Positions 21,664-34,059 of a stretch of DNA of 64,000 nucleotides are shown here, piece after piece (position 1 is the first letter of the stretch; the number at the start of each line of letters is the position of its first letter). The translations under genes were made by a program, and so were the position numbers. The DNA is from Hofstenia miamia (taxonomy: Eukaryota; Xenacoelomorpha; Acoela), in assembly GCA_004352715.1 (NCBI GenBank), contig SCFE01000004.1, positions 4,020,846-4,084,845 of the forward strand, read 5' to 3'. A model generated the notes under the pieces. That model was not told where the DNA came from, made no database searches, and saw nothing but the letters and a program-made list of their open reading frames with translations.

Positions 21664-22663
21664 NNNNNNNNNNNNNNNNNNNNNNNNNNNNNNNNNNNNN
21701 NNNNNNNNNNNNNNNNNNNNNNNNNNNNNNNNNNNNNNNNNNNNNNNNNNNNNNNNNNNNNNNNNNNNNNNNNNNNNNNNNNNNNNNNNNNNNNNNNNNN
21801 NNNNNNNNNNNNNNNNNNNNNNNNNNNNNNNNNNNNNNNNNNNNNNNNNNNNNNNNNNNNNNNNNNNNNNNNNNNNNNNNNNNNNNNNNNNNNNNNNNNN
21901 NNNNNNNNNNNNNNNNNNNNNNNNNNNNNNNNNNNNNNNNNNNNNNNNNNNNNNNNNNNNNNNNNNNNNNNNNNNNNNNNNNNNNNNNNNNNNNNNNNNN
22001 NNNNNNNNNNNNNNNNNNNNNNNNNNNNNNNNNNNNNNNNNNNNNNNNNNNNNNNNNNNNNNNNNNNNNNNNNNNNNNNNNNNNNNNNNNNNNNNNNNNN
22101 NNNNNNNNNNNNNNNNNNNNNNNNNNNNNNNNNNNNNNNNNNNNNNNNNNNNNNNNNNNNNNNNNNNNNNNNNNNNNNNNNNNNNNNNNNNNNNNNNNNN
22201 NNNNNNNNNNNNNNNNNNNNNNNNNNNNNNNNNNNNNNNNNNNNNNNNNNNNNNNNNNNNNNNNNNNNNNNNNNNNNNNNNNNNNNNNNNNNNNNNNNNN
22301 NNNNNNNNNNNNNNNNNNNNNNNNNNNNNNNNNNNNNNNNNNNNNNNNNNNNNNNNNNNNNNNNNNNNNNNNNNNNNNNNNNNNNNNNNNNNNNNNNNNN
22401 NNNNNNNNNNNNNNNNNNNNNNNNNNNNNNNNNNNNNNNNNNNNNNNNNNNNNNNNNNNNNNNNNNNNNNNNNNNNNNNNNNNNNNNNNNNNNNNNNNNN
22501 NNNNNNNNNNNNNNNNNNNNNNNNNNNNNNNNNNNNNNNNNNNNNNNNNNNNNNNNNNNNNNNNNNNNNNNNNNNNNNNNNNNNNNNNNNNNNNNNNNNN
22601 NNNNNNNNNNNNNNNNNNNNNNNNNNNNNNNNNNNNNNNNNNNNNNNNNNNNNNNNNNNNNNN
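21664..22663. other. Assembly gap (exactly 1000 N)
   Basis: Exactly 1000 N, which suggests a fixed-length placeholder rather than a measured gap. Confidence 0.99.
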
Positions 22664-24364
22664 GATCATAATCATGTGTTTTTACAATTAATATTTATAT
22701 CAAAATTCAGTCTTCTTTCTTTCCTTTGTTTCTCTTAATTTTACCACACATGATTCTGAATTATGTTACACAAGCAGCTTTTTGCTTGCATTCTCAAGCC
22801 CCATTCAAATATCTGCATCAGTACTTCAGTAAATAAATAATACATAATTAACTAAAATTTTATATCTACAAAGGTAAGTTATCAGAGAAAGAAAATGAAT
22901 ACACTCCCAAAGGCATAAATTTGTAAGTGATTGGAAAAAACAAATGAATATTGATCTTCAAATTACTGGCAGTACCTGTTAAATCTAGCAATTCATATTT
23001 CACCTCTCATTCTGAACTTTGTTTACAATATTCACTTGGGCATGTCAGAACCAAATTAAAATTTAGCAAAAGAGACAATTAATCTACCATAATAATTTAG
23101 TTGATTATCAACCAGGAATAACTACCATAATGTTGGAATAAGTGGTCCAACACTAAATCCCCTTCATAGTTTGGATGTGATGAAACAATAATACAAGGCA
23201 TATCTCATGGTAGTTCAACTGTGTCCCACTCTAAATTTTCTGCTTGTTCACTGTCTATAATCTACTGTTTGCTTAGTTCTTTCTATTTCCTGTAAGGCAG
23301 TGCAGTAATTGCTCAACTCTTTTAAGAAGATTATTGCTTTAAGCTTCAGCTTATTGCTGGCAATTTTAGTGATGGAAGTGGTATGCATTGCTAGTTATGT
23401 TTACTGAATTTACTTTCTACTGATGACGATCTTGTTTTCCATCTTCTAGTACTGTATATCCTATTATAACCAGATATTAAATTATGTCTACATATATGTT
23501 ATACTGTAGTGCATGCACTAGCAAAATTTCAGTTCAAGAAATACTTAATTGGATTGCAGTACATTCAATGTCAAATGTGATTGATTTTTTATGTATTACC
23601 TCTGTTTTGCCATACAATCTTCTTTGTCTTTGAGCATTTTAGGCTTTTTATCATATGTTCCTTATCTTATTAGCATTATTTTCTCCTCTGTCCATTAAAT
23701 TAGTAGTGGTATAGTTAACCATGTTATACGAGTAGTGAGGGCATTGATAATGGTAATAACAATGGGAACTCATATTTCACAACTAGAGATTTTACCTTAA
23801 GTTTATCACAGAAAGCTTTTGCTTTACATACTGCTCTTGAGATTAGTGCTTGTGTACTTAATGGTATAATTTCTTCTTATATTATTTAAAATTTTATCCC
23901 ACACATTGTTACTCATAGGTAGCATTTCAAATTATCAGAGACAATTTGAAGGTGCAAGTGGCATACCTCATTGAGTTTGCTAATGGCTACTATGGTTATT
24001 GTGACTTAAGTTATTAAACTCATATATTAACCTTGTAAAGAATTTCTCTATTAATCACATCAATTTTTCATTGTTGAATTTTTACCTTTGTTTTAACTTA
24101 TTTCTTACTAGCAATGCTATATGTGTTTTGTTATTCTTGCTGATTTCAGTGCAAGACCTATCTTTCAATTTCAGAATCATCTCCTTCACTTGTCTTAAGG
24201 AAGTAGATTAGCTGCATGCATTTCATTTGTAAGTGTACATGTTCATATGCAACAATTTCTTCTTTATAACAAATTTGATCATATAAGTTTATTATTTTGA
24301 AATTGCCAACAAATACTCTGTGAACAGTTCTTTAAAAACAGCAGTGGCCCAGAGATTCCATCAT
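22664..24364. other. Non-coding, AT-rich
   Basis: No gene or element recognised. A small perfect hairpin (TGTTGGA...TCCAACA) lies at 23133-23154. Confidence 0.4.
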
Positions 24365-24369
24365 ATCTT

Positions 24370-24527
24370 TGTAAATTTGTGCAAAGGCAAGAGTTGATAC
24401 AATATTAAAATAGATAGCACATATATAGGTGCACACAACAAGTTGGGTGGTAAACATCAATTGTTAAACATGAGGTACACATTTGTGGTCTTTATTGCTG
24501 GTACCAGTCAAGTTTAGGATCCTTACA
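24370..24527 (-). repeat. 3' LTR (158 bp) of the 24.4-28.5 kb gypsy element
   Basis: Starts TGTAAATTTGTG and ends GGATCCTTACA on the + strand. It matches 28382-28536. The adjacent internal bases 24528-24538 read CAAAAAGGAGGA-like on the minus strand, a polypurine tract next to the LTR. Confidence 0.92.
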
Positions 24528-24529
24528 TC

Positions 24530-25560
24530 CTCCTTTTTGTGAGTAGATCAATGGAATCTGATTGATTGGGAATTGACTGCATTTCCTTACCTCTCAGGCA
24601 TAGCCTAGATGATTGCACAGGACCTTGGGTGATAATTTGATGCTTGATTAAGATCTGCATTTTTATTTTAAAATCACCAAAATAGCTCTGGGCAAAAGTC
24701 ATTGCCATGGGATATCCTCCAAAGCTGCCCAGGTGGATCCTGTTCCATCAAAAAACTGGCTCATTGTCAAGTAGAATTTTATATGAGCATGCTTCTTCCA
24801 GTTGTTTGATGATTTTGCTGAACCTCTTGATGTCTTTTATGAATACTCTTTCTGCATGTCCTAAATCCTGAAATGACTTTGTAAACCTGTCATAGTATCG
24901 TTTTTGTCTATCTTGACTTTTTTTGATTGAGTTGCTTTATTTCCTTGTGACACTTTGTTGATGGTTTGAACAGTCTTTCATGTAAGGGGATGTCAGTTCA
25001 CAAGTACCAGCTAAAGAGTAGCTGTGCTGGAGTAAATGGAGTCTCTCTGAGTGTAGAATTGTTGTAGTGCAATAATCTTAAATATAGATGTTTGGATTTC
25101 TTTAAAAATAACAATAGTCCTTTCAATTAAACCATTTGATTTGGGATTGTGTGAATTTGAATCCTAATTTTCTGCAATTCTCTACAAATGCTTGTGATGA
25201 GAGTGCTAGGTTGTGAGCTCTATATGTTACCATGATTTTGTGATCAAACAGTGCCACTTCTTTCACGGAGTATAAATTGTTTCCAATTTTCCAAAATGGG
25301 CGTTCTGTTTCAGGTAGAGATTTATAATGATCTGGCTATCCGTGTTTTATGTAGTATAGAATTTTCAGGAGGCATTTATTGCTCTTTATCTTGGTTCTTA
25401 TTTCCAACAGCAGCTGAGATCAACATCCTGCATAATCTGATTTACAAGTAATGCCAGCTTTTCTTTGATTTGACTGCTTTTGATTTGAGGTAGCACTATA
25501 CAAAATAATGTGTCTGCAAGGTACATTTCCCAAACAGGTTTGTACTCTATTCTTATTAGT
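24530..25560 (-). pseudogene. Gypsy integrase remnant
   Basis: No long open frame remains, but the catalytic C-terminal block reads DSNSHNPKSNGLIERTIVIF at ~25160-25100. It matches the SxxYxPxSNGxxER motif, which carries the catalytic Glu. More decayed than the RT. It ends at the polypurine tract of the 3' LTR. Confidence 0.75.
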
Positions 25561-25568
25561 GATTATTT

Positions 25569-25811
25569 TTATAGCATTTCTAGTAAGCATTGGATTCTAG
25601 GAGGGCAAGCCAACAGTGATTTGTTTTGCAAAGTTTCTAATGGTTTGTAGTCTGATTCTACCAAAAGATCTCTCCCATAAATATATTGATTGAAGTGGCT
25701 GCAGCTGTAGACTATTGCTAGTAACACTTTTTCAATCTGTAAGTAATTTGTTTCAGCACTTGATAAGGATTTTGGGCATATGCACAAGGTTGTCCCTTTG
25801 GAGGTTCGCAT
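25569..25811 (-). pseudogene. Gypsy RNase H domain (fragment)
   Basis: Contains SSAETNYLQIEKVLLAIVYS and LLVESDYKPLE, corresponding to the Glu motif and the 'TDHKPL' Asp motif of Ty3/gypsy RNase H. The His of DHK is replaced by Tyr. It follows the RT on the same strand. Confidence 0.85.
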
Positions 25812-25962
25812 GCAATTAATGCATATTTTGAAACATCCACTTGAAGAACAGTACTCTCGATTTTGTCAAAATGGCGCAGGACTGGTTCATTACTAAGTAT
25901 GCTAATTATTTTGTCTAAACTTCTTGAATGCTCATGGTTGCATTCAAATGGGACAGCTTTTT

Positions 25963-26690
25963 TTAAGAAAGTTCCTTAAATTCAGATTTTGGAATTATTG
26001 GTGAGAGAAAATTAATCATGCCAATGATTTGTTGAAGACTTTTCTTGTCGTCAGGTTTTGATAAATTTTGAATAGCACTAACCTTATTGGGATCTGGATG
26101 GAACCCATTTTCGTCAATAACACATTCTATGTTTTTGATAGATTTTGTATATAATTGCAGTTTATTCTTATTGAACTTACTTAATGTTCTTGTTTTTGGT
26201 TTTTTGAGAACTTCATTTAAAGCTTCATGATGTTCTTGTTTTGATGTTGTAGCAATGCAAATGCCATCATCAACCGTCATTACATTTGAAATATTTGAAA
26301 AAATCTCATCCACCATCTTTTGAGATTTATCAGCAGCTGAAACTAAAGCAAAAGGTATTCTTTTCCACCTCATGCGCGCATAGGTTGCATTAAATGTGCA
26401 AAGTAAGGAAGACTCATTAAGAGGAATGTGCCAATAACAGCTGGTGAGATTGGTAACAGTAAGGAATTGCTTCCCATTGCAAACCTTGCTGGGTAATGAT
26501 GTTTACGTCTAATGTTTTTATTGAGATTTTTGGCATTAAAGATTTTTCCTAGATCCCCATTTTGCTTTTCTACCACAACCATGCTACTTATGCAATCTGT
26601 TAATTAATTAACATCTTCTATTGTATCATTTCTTTTGAGCTGTTCAAGTTTTTGTTTTAGTTTTGGCATTATGCTGAGTGGAATGTTGCA
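25963..26690 (-). pseudogene. Gypsy reverse transcriptase (broken)
   Basis: The N-terminal palm block PKLKQKLEQLKRNDTIEDV leads into SSMVVVEKQNGDLG (26582 downward), then FALVSAADKSQKMVDEIF and the catalytic-loop position TVDDGICIA, where the first Tyr of YxDD is changed but both Asp remain. Then comes FHPDPNKVSAIQNLSKPDDK, the RT-to-RNase H connection. A frameshift lies between the two open stretches near 26373. Confidence 0.88.
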
Positions 26691-27155
26691 ACATGGGTTT
26701 CGCTCAACAATATCACAGGAAAGGATACTTAATCTCGCGATTTTGGCTATTGAAAGAGACTTTGCAAAGAAAACCTTGTTTGATGAAGTAATTGAACAGT
26801 TCGCATCTCGTAAACAAAGAAAAGCTGACTTTTAAAAAGTTTTTTTGTATTTTTAGTTTTTTATTTCAGATCCATTAATTGCCCCTTTTTATTTTTGTTA
26901 TGTTTGTAAAGTGGCTGAGAATTTTATTTTTATTCATAATTTGTAATTTTTCTGGACTAAAAAATTCACAAATTTTAACAAATTTTAAGATGTTCAGAAT
27001 AAATTTTTTTCTTAAAACATTGTACAGCATATCATTCTACATTTTAATTGAACATTTGAGGCTTAGTTTTGTATATAATATAATGTATATCATTGTACAC
27101 AAGATCCAGAATCTGTAGAATCAAACGTGTCCTTTACTGATTTCCAAAAATTTGT

Positions 27156-27542
27156 TTATTGAATTGTGTGGATCTCTTCATTTGAATTACCATTAAATCG
27201 TACCTGCACGATATATGTGTCTATGCACGTGTCTACGCCCAAGATTGGCTTTAGATCTTCATGTGTTATTAAAAATTTGGTGTTTAGTTCTTGCTTTTTA
27301 GCTCCTAACATGATTGGAATGTGGATCTCGCCGATTACACAAATTTCATTCCCGCCATATGCTGAAATTTTTCTCATGACTATATCCATCAACTTCTGGA
27401 TCTCATTGAAAAGAGGTTTCGAGATGACATTGCATTGTGCTCCTGTATCTACCTTCATTGGAAGCTTAATATTTCCGAAGTGAACTACTGTACTCAATGA
27501 TGTAATATGGTTTTTCCATCTGGAATTAAATTCAGATGTCAC
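27156..27542 (-). pseudogene. Gypsy aspartic protease domain
   Basis: Retropepsin-like domain in a 128-codon open frame. The active-site motif is VDTGAQCNVIS, preceded by a VHFGNIKLPMK strand, with ILGVDTCIDT towards the end in place of the usual ILG-(L/V)-D C-terminal motif. It matures the polyprotein in intact relatives. The domain is the best preserved part of the element. Confidence 0.88.
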
Positions 27543-27599
27543 ATTGCATTCTAAATCAGATTCTGAATCAGTGGCTAATGATGTACCTTCAGAAAATTC

Positions 27600-28370
27600 A
27601 TTAACATAAGTTCACTTCAGGTTTGCTCTGCATTTCACAGCAAAGTGATTGGGTCTGTGGCATTTTTTGCACTCCTCACCATATGCAGGACACCTTCTAA
27701 TTACGTATGTTTTCCCACATTGTCTACAATCATGAATTAGCCGGTTTCTAATTTTTAGGGTGGGCATTGTATTTTGGTTTGATTGCGTCCACTTCTTCTT
27801 TGAAAGAGTCTTTGTACTTTTTATTCTTCAATTTTTTCAGTTGTGACATTGACTGGTCTGAAGCTCAACAAATTTTAACTAATTTGAACAAATTGACTTA
27901 GCCATCTCTTAGAAGCCACTCTTTTAGTCTTGTATCTTGAGTGGTTAATAAAATTCTGTCTCTTACTAGGCTATCTTCTAGGTTGCCAAAGTTGCAATAG
28001 AAAGCACATATGCTCTTAAAAGATTGACAAATTGATCAATGCTCATATTTGATCAGGTAGTTGAGAAAAAAAATATCTTTCGAATATTTCATCCTCTGTG
28101 AAAATATTGAAAGTACTTCTTGATTACATCGATGTATTTTGCTTGATTTTCTGATGGAGACCATACAAAGTTTTCGAACATATTATTTGCCTGTTCTCCA
28201 AAGGAGCAAGATGCCAATTTTCACTTTGTCGGATTTCCCATTAATTTCAGTGGCTTCTAGGAAAAGATTGAATGCGCGAGTCCAAGTATTCCATTCTGAC
28301 CTGATACCGAGATTGTCAACATCTAATGGACCAAGTTTGAGATATTCTTAGTTCATATTATATAATAAAT
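27600..28370 (-). pseudogene. Gypsy gag with zinc knuckle (broken)
   Basis: Translation shows EWNTWTRAFNLFLEA near the N-terminus, LVRDRILLTTQDTRLKEWLL about 130 residues on, and a cysteine cluster CRQCGKTY...RRCPAYGEECKKCH at ~27740-27640. These are the capsid and nucleocapsid features of this gypsy group. Several stops interrupt the frame. The coding starts right after the PBS. Confidence 0.8.
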
Positions 28371-28381
28371 CGCTGTCACCA

Positions 28382-28536
28382 TGTAAAGTTATGTAAAAGC
28401 AAGAATTGATAATTTATTAAAATAGATAGCACATATAAAAGTGCTCACAAGTTGTGTTGTAAACATCAATTGCTAAACATGAGGTACACATTCATGGTCT
28501 TTATTGCTGGTACAAGTCAAGCTTGGGATACTTACA
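28382..28536 (-). repeat. 5' LTR (155 bp) of the gypsy element
   Basis: Starts TGTAAAGTTATG and ends GGATACTTACA on the + strand. Internally it is followed by a PBS candidate at 28371-28381 (TGGTGACAGCG on the coding strand). I could not name the primer tRNA from memory. Confidence 0.92.
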
Positions 28537-28541
28537 ATCTT

Positions 28542-31500
28542 GTGAGTAAAAAATTATGGTATTTAGTTTTGGTCTTCTTTCTTCATCAATAATGTAAAGA
28601 ATAGTGCCATGCAAGCAAATGTTTTATTTTTTAGTGTGCATTTTTAACCTTAAGTGACAGAGATGTACTTTTAAGTTCACAACCTCAGAAATTGATTGTC
28701 ATAGTATTGAGCAACTTTTTTGTGTCATTCAACACACTCTGCATTTTACTATAATTCAGTTTAACCACATAACATACTGATGAAAGTTTCAAAGATTGTA
28801 AATGTGTGCGACTGTCAAAGCACTGTAAACAACATGAAAAGATTGCTATAATTTTTTTCATGATTTAATAGCCACATGGTACTTGTTCATTTCATATTTT
28901 ATACTTATTCATCTTTGCACTTCTATATTATTGTTAAATAGGGTGGTGTACTTAAAAGTACACTTCTGTCAGTATGGAGACTTTTTATTACAAGTTAAAA
29001 ATTTTTTTTGTGAAATTTTCTTAAGCTTTTCACAAATATACAGAAAGTGCAAAAAAATGATTTGATTCTACAATTTTTGCCTCATAGGTGATTTAAGATT
29101 AATGATACTTTGTGTAGGTGTATACAAAATATTATATATAACGTATGCATCTCATTGCAATATAATAGGAATGGAGTGTTTTACATTCAATGTTGAAGAT
29201 TTTACTTTTCCTTTCTTTCTCAGTAAAGTTTATTATCACTAGACCTACATATAGATAATAAATATGATAAATAAAATGTAGTTACCATGCATTTGTGTAG
29301 ATCAACAGGCATGATTTAAACATAGTGTAAAATGTTATGTGCATTTGTTAGAATGAAAAAAAAAGTTTTTATCCACTAGCCATATACCTACATGTAACCT
29401 AATGCCGCCATAATTCAGTGTGTTACAAGAAGTCATTATATAGAGTAAGAATTTACATATATTTTTGTTTTTTTTGCATTCGTAATATTAAAACATCAAA
29501 AAAATACTAAAAGTGAACATTGTATTTTAAGTAATTCGGAAATGCTTCTTTGAATGCAACACTATTTTTTATTTCAAAAGTGCGATTCTTGGAATTTTGC
29601 GTTTTAGCGAAATTTTGTAAATTTTCATGTCTAAATTTTAACACTAAATTTAATATCAACGTCAATTTGACTATTGAAATTAAGTTGATCAAGTAATTAT
29701 TGGTTGATATGTATTACAACGAGGATATTCTCTATAAATAGCTGTTTTTAAAATTATTGCAATGATAAAAGTGGGTTCCATAAATTTCAATGCTCCGGAA
29801 TCAGGGTCAGAGCTAAGGGAATAACCGCTTCAAAAAAGCGGTGTAACACTAAAGCAAACAAGCTCATACAGACACATATGCGCACAAGCAGCTGTTATGG
29901 CTGACCATGTTCATTAATCTTCTATTGCAAAGCGGACTCATGAATGCTAGATAAAAGCTGGTGAAACAAAGATTATTAGGTGCTGCTTACGACTCGCAAG
30001 AAGCATAGTTTAATAGTCAGTCTTAATGATGGCTGAATACGATTAGCTAGATAGACGGATAGATAGATAACTTTCATTTAATAACAGATCAGCATCCATG
30101 AAAGTTACAAAACTTCAAAAGACGATTAGTCAGTACATTTTTAAATATCAGTCACTGAATATCTTCTTGGATGTCCCTTCAACTTTCATCTCCCTGAGAG
30201 GCAATCTTTTGAATACTCTGATCTTGAAGGAATGCATCGCGCCAGAGGATGATTCTGGGATTTGATTATCTTGTTGAAAAGTTTTTGATCAGATTAACAA
30301 ACAATCTACTGAATTGGGACGAAAATATTGATAATACCCTAAACTTACGGCTTTTTTCTGAACCTTGTCAATAAAGTTGGTGATAAATTGTCAAAGTTCA
30401 CTTTGTAAATGATCAAACTTGAATTTCAAATTTAATTGCTTTGTAAACGACTAACTATGAAGCTGGAAGGTCGTTGAGATGATACACGATCCAACTTGTT
30501 TGTCAAACTTGCAGCTATAACCCGATTTCAACTAGAAACTAGTTAAATATTTTAGGTAAAAATTTTATTTTTACAGATGTTGTATACTACTGTGTAGAAT
30601 AAAACAGATAAAGGTTGCGAATTTACAAAAAAATGCATTTGACGATTTCATTAACAGCCCATGCAAATTCACCTTGAGAAAATGAATGTTAAAGAATTTA
30701 TAAACAATGTGTTGAGAAATATAACTGAAATTTTACTTATTATTTTATACTCTTCTAAAATTCAATAATTTTAGTTCAATTTCATGTGAAATAGTGTTGC
30801 AGTGATAGATATTATAACTTTGGTCGATTCGACACTCTCCGTAGTTACAAAAAACTTTAACACAACATTGGTTAAGCAAATCGAAAATGGATAAACAAAC
30901 TTTAAGCAATTATCATAAAAATGTACCGAATTAGCATTAATGTAAGTGGACCGAGCTTAGACCTACGTTTTGGGTTCATTTCCATCTCTGTGTCACATCC
31001 TAGCTGTGAATACGCATGCGACTTTACTTACAATACTGTGAGAACTATAGGCCTATCCATAATTATTTTACAATGAATATTGATTTGCTTGATTATTTTT
31101 TAGGATTAACTTCATATTTATTCAAAAGGAAGATAAGGTGATGCGTTATTGTACAGAAATTGGTAAAAGCTATTCAGTCACTTACAAAATATTGGTTTTA
31201 AGTACTTGGAAACATACAGTCGAACACCGTTTAGCTGTGCTGCATTAGGTTAGTGTTTTACTAAATTTCGACGTTAATAATTAACAAAAAGAATTCCTTT
31301 TGTTTGTACTGCCATCTGCAAAATAAATTGTGATATTTCATATCTAATGTTATTTCCATTATTTATAATGTTCGCATATTAGTGATAGTTAGTTAAATTA
31401 TAAAAATGGACTGCGGAAAATGGGCCGGATAATCCGAAAAGAACGGATAATCCAAATTGGATATATCTATAAAATCTACCTCGCAATAATGCAAAAAAGT

Positions 31501-31824
31501 AAGCTTAATAAGTATATAACTGCAGCATTTGGTGAGCAATATGTCATAGAATGGTGTGATAATAAAATATTCATTCATCTGCATGTTTCACATTTTCCAT
31601 TGAATTAATTGATAGCAAAAAATGAGAAAAATAATAAATTAAAACTTATATTAGTGGATAATTGACATTAAGACACTGCCACCAGTCCAGCCACACAGCA
31701 ACAATTCCGTATTACTGATATATATTTATAAGATAAGGTACAATATATATATATATATATATATATANNNNNNNNNNNNNNNNNNNNNNNNNNNNNNNNN
31801 NNNNNNNNNNNNNNNNNNNNNNNN

Positions 31825-31858
<34 letters not shown>

Positions 31859-32185
31859 AATCTTTTGTGTTAGTTTCATACATATGATTTCATATACAGT
31901 ATATATGATTCAAGCTTATATGCATTCATATTTATGTGATGATATATTTGATCATGTATAAGATTTACTTATAGGGCCATCACTAGTCATAGGAGCAATT
32001 ATTTGTTGTATAGCGTAATGATTAAAGCATTAATGTTAAAATTCTTAACCCAACTGATTCGTACATGGATATTTATTATATTTACAAATGCACTAGATAG
32101 TACTATAACCTGTACTTAAGATAAACATTTTGTAAGCTCATTGTGGATGAGGTAAACACCTTCTATTGTTGAACGTCACGGTCAC
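28542..32185. other. Non-coding, AT-rich
   Basis: No supported gene. It includes a perfect hairpin at 29823-29842 (ACCGCTT/AAGCGGT), a short GATA-rich tract at ~30050-30070 and the gapped microsatellite at 31741-31856. The segment 29790-30290 is less AT-rich but was not recognised. Confidence 0.4.
31741..31856. repeat. (TA)n microsatellite with gap 31768-31824
   Basis: TA tract broken by 57 N. Confidence 0.95.
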
Positions 32186-32189
32186 GAAA

Positions 32190-33482
32190 TCTCTCTTTTA
32201 ATTTGTTTGTTTATTTGTTCTTTTAAATTCTTCCCTTTTTAGAGGACATCCATATCTTATTGGTGGACGTCTTATTCTTGTAGTGGAACGTGTAGATGGT
32301 ATTTTATCATCACTCTGTGGTTCTCCTTCTTTTTCACATCATCATCATCAGCAGTCGTAAAAAAGTTGTAATCATGTCTATAATAAACGCGGTGGTTAGG
32401 GTTATCAATTTTGCATAAATTCGACGATTTCGTCTTAGCTTTCCTTCATTGGTTTTTACGATATACGATCTTGGTTGTTTGCATTTTGCCACAATTATGC
32501 CCAGCGTCTTATGTTTGTCTATTACTCGCACACTATCATTAACGTTTAATAGCATTAAGTCTTCTGCCCTTTTATTATAATACTGTTCTTATCTTTACAT
32601 ATATTTTTTGCATGACGTCTTCATTTTCTTTTGACTAACGACGGAAGGTCTAAGGAAGTTTCTATGAACTGGTATGTCTGTACGCATTCGTTTACTATTC
32701 ATTAACTGCATTGGTGAAAATCCGCAAAATATTAAAGGGGTGTTTGTTGTAGTTCATTAAACCTAATTTGTAGTTTGAACTTTTTACATAGATATTTTTA
32801 AAGATTTGTACAGCTCTCTCTGCTGAACCATTTGATTGTGGATATCGAGGACTAGAATTTCGAATATAATTTCCGAGTTTCTTTGCAAATTTAACCCTTT
32901 CTTCGAGTTAGACGGATTGTTGTCAGATATTATTGTATGAGGTATTCCCTGCTGGCAAAATATGTTTAATAATGCATGATTTACTGCACAGCTTGACTTG
33001 TCTTTTAAAGATTCCACATTAATATATCTCGAATAATATTAGAAATATTTATTACCAATCTCTTTAATATCTATACCTATCTTGTAGAAGAGTATGTCAG
33101 AGCGTTCATGAAGCATTTGTCTTTCTTTTTTCTGAATTTTGTTTCTTCTTTGGCAAACTGGATATTTTTTTATATTATTTTCAATATCATCATTAATACC
33201 TGGCCAATATACATACTGGCTAGAAAAGTTTTTTGTTTTCTCCATCCCAAAATATGAGCCGTGAATTTGATTTAGAAGCTTAGTTCTAGTTTTAGTGGGC
33301 ATAATCAACTTAAAACTTTTCCATACCATACCATCTTGAATGGGAATTTCATGCCTGATTTTGTTAAGAATCATTAAGTGTATATCATTTGGAAACTTAT
33401 CAGGCCACCCATTCATTACATAGTTCATTATGCTAACTAGGTTACAGTCTTCTTTAGTATCTTCTTGAATATTTAAATGCAA
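32190..33482 (-). pseudogene. Gypsy integrase (broken into three stretches)
   Basis: 33482-33039: zinc-binding region with HGSYFGMEKTK and VYWPGINDDIENNIKKYPVC; the first Cys of the HHCC pair appears to be lost. 33017-32784: core with GIPHTIISDNNP, then a frameshift into SSPRYPQSNGSAERAVQIF, which carries the catalytic Glu. 32555-32334: C-terminal domain with PRSYIVKTNEGKLRRNRR. The coding trail ends near 32190. Confidence 0.88.
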
Positions 33483-33639
33483 ACCCCTAGATATTGTACT
33501 TGGAATGCTGAGGGTATGTATTGCCAGAGCTAATTTCTTTTCAATTGAACTTTATGATTCACAGTGTGGTAACCTTAATCTTAATAATGTATCAGCAAAC
33601 ACCATCTCTTTCCCAGGTTTATATATATTATTAACTCAG

Positions 33640-34013
33640 GATATTTTTGTAGCATAACAAATAGGCGTTGTACTCGCGGTGGTAGATTACTAATCGATTT
33701 ATTCTTGTAACGCTTCTAAAGGTTTATGATCTGATTGTACTATTATAAGTTTGCCATAAATATAATTATTGAAGTAAGTGCATTCATAGACCACTGCGAA
33801 CAGTTCTTTCTTGATTTGAGCATAATTTTGTTCCGTTTTCGTCAATGCGCGCGCTGCAAATGCTACTGTTAAGTTTTGTTGGAGTAAACATGCTCCTAAT
33901 CCGACACTTGAAGCGTCCACTTGCAATGTAACGTCTAAACTATTATCAAAATGTCGAAGTTCTGCATCAGACTTTACTATTGTTTTAATTACATTTAGCG
34001 CGTTATCTTGCAT
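33640..34013 (-). pseudogene. Gypsy RNase H domain
   Basis: A 104-codon open frame with LQVDASSVGLGACLLQ (first Asp), YAQIKKELFAVVY (Glu) and IIVQSDHKPLEAL (second Asp), so all three main catalytic residues are visible. The tail to ~33640 is broken. Confidence 0.9.
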
Positions 34014-34059
34014 TTCATTCTAAGACCATGGAACACCTTTATGTAAAAGTTGACGAAGT

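Larger units (their letters stand above)
24365..28541 (-). mobile_element. Complete but decayed Ty3/gypsy LTR retrotransposon, 4.17 kb
   Basis: The element is 24370-28536 on the minus strand, between direct 5-bp duplications ATCTT (24365-24369 and 28537-28541). It has 158- and 155-bp LTRs with TG...CA ends, an 11-nt PBS candidate immediately inside the 5' LTR and a purine tract immediately inside the 3' LTR. The order gag-PR-RT-RNase H-INT is Ty3/gypsy. All coding domains are disrupted by stops and frameshifts. By hand alignment the LTRs differ at about 20 of ~155 positions plus a 3-bp indel, so the insertion is old. The short LTRs and compact length are a notable structural trait of this family. 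Confidence 0.93.

Noticed and set aside
21644-22738. Open frames of 343 and 363 codons
   Set aside because: Almost entirely N from the 1000-base gap.
27166-27483. + strand ORF of 105 codons
   Set aside because: Shadow of the gypsy protease domain on the minus strand.
29823-29842. Histone mRNA 3' stem-loop
   Set aside because: Stem and loop sequence do not match the histone consensus and no histone ORF is near.
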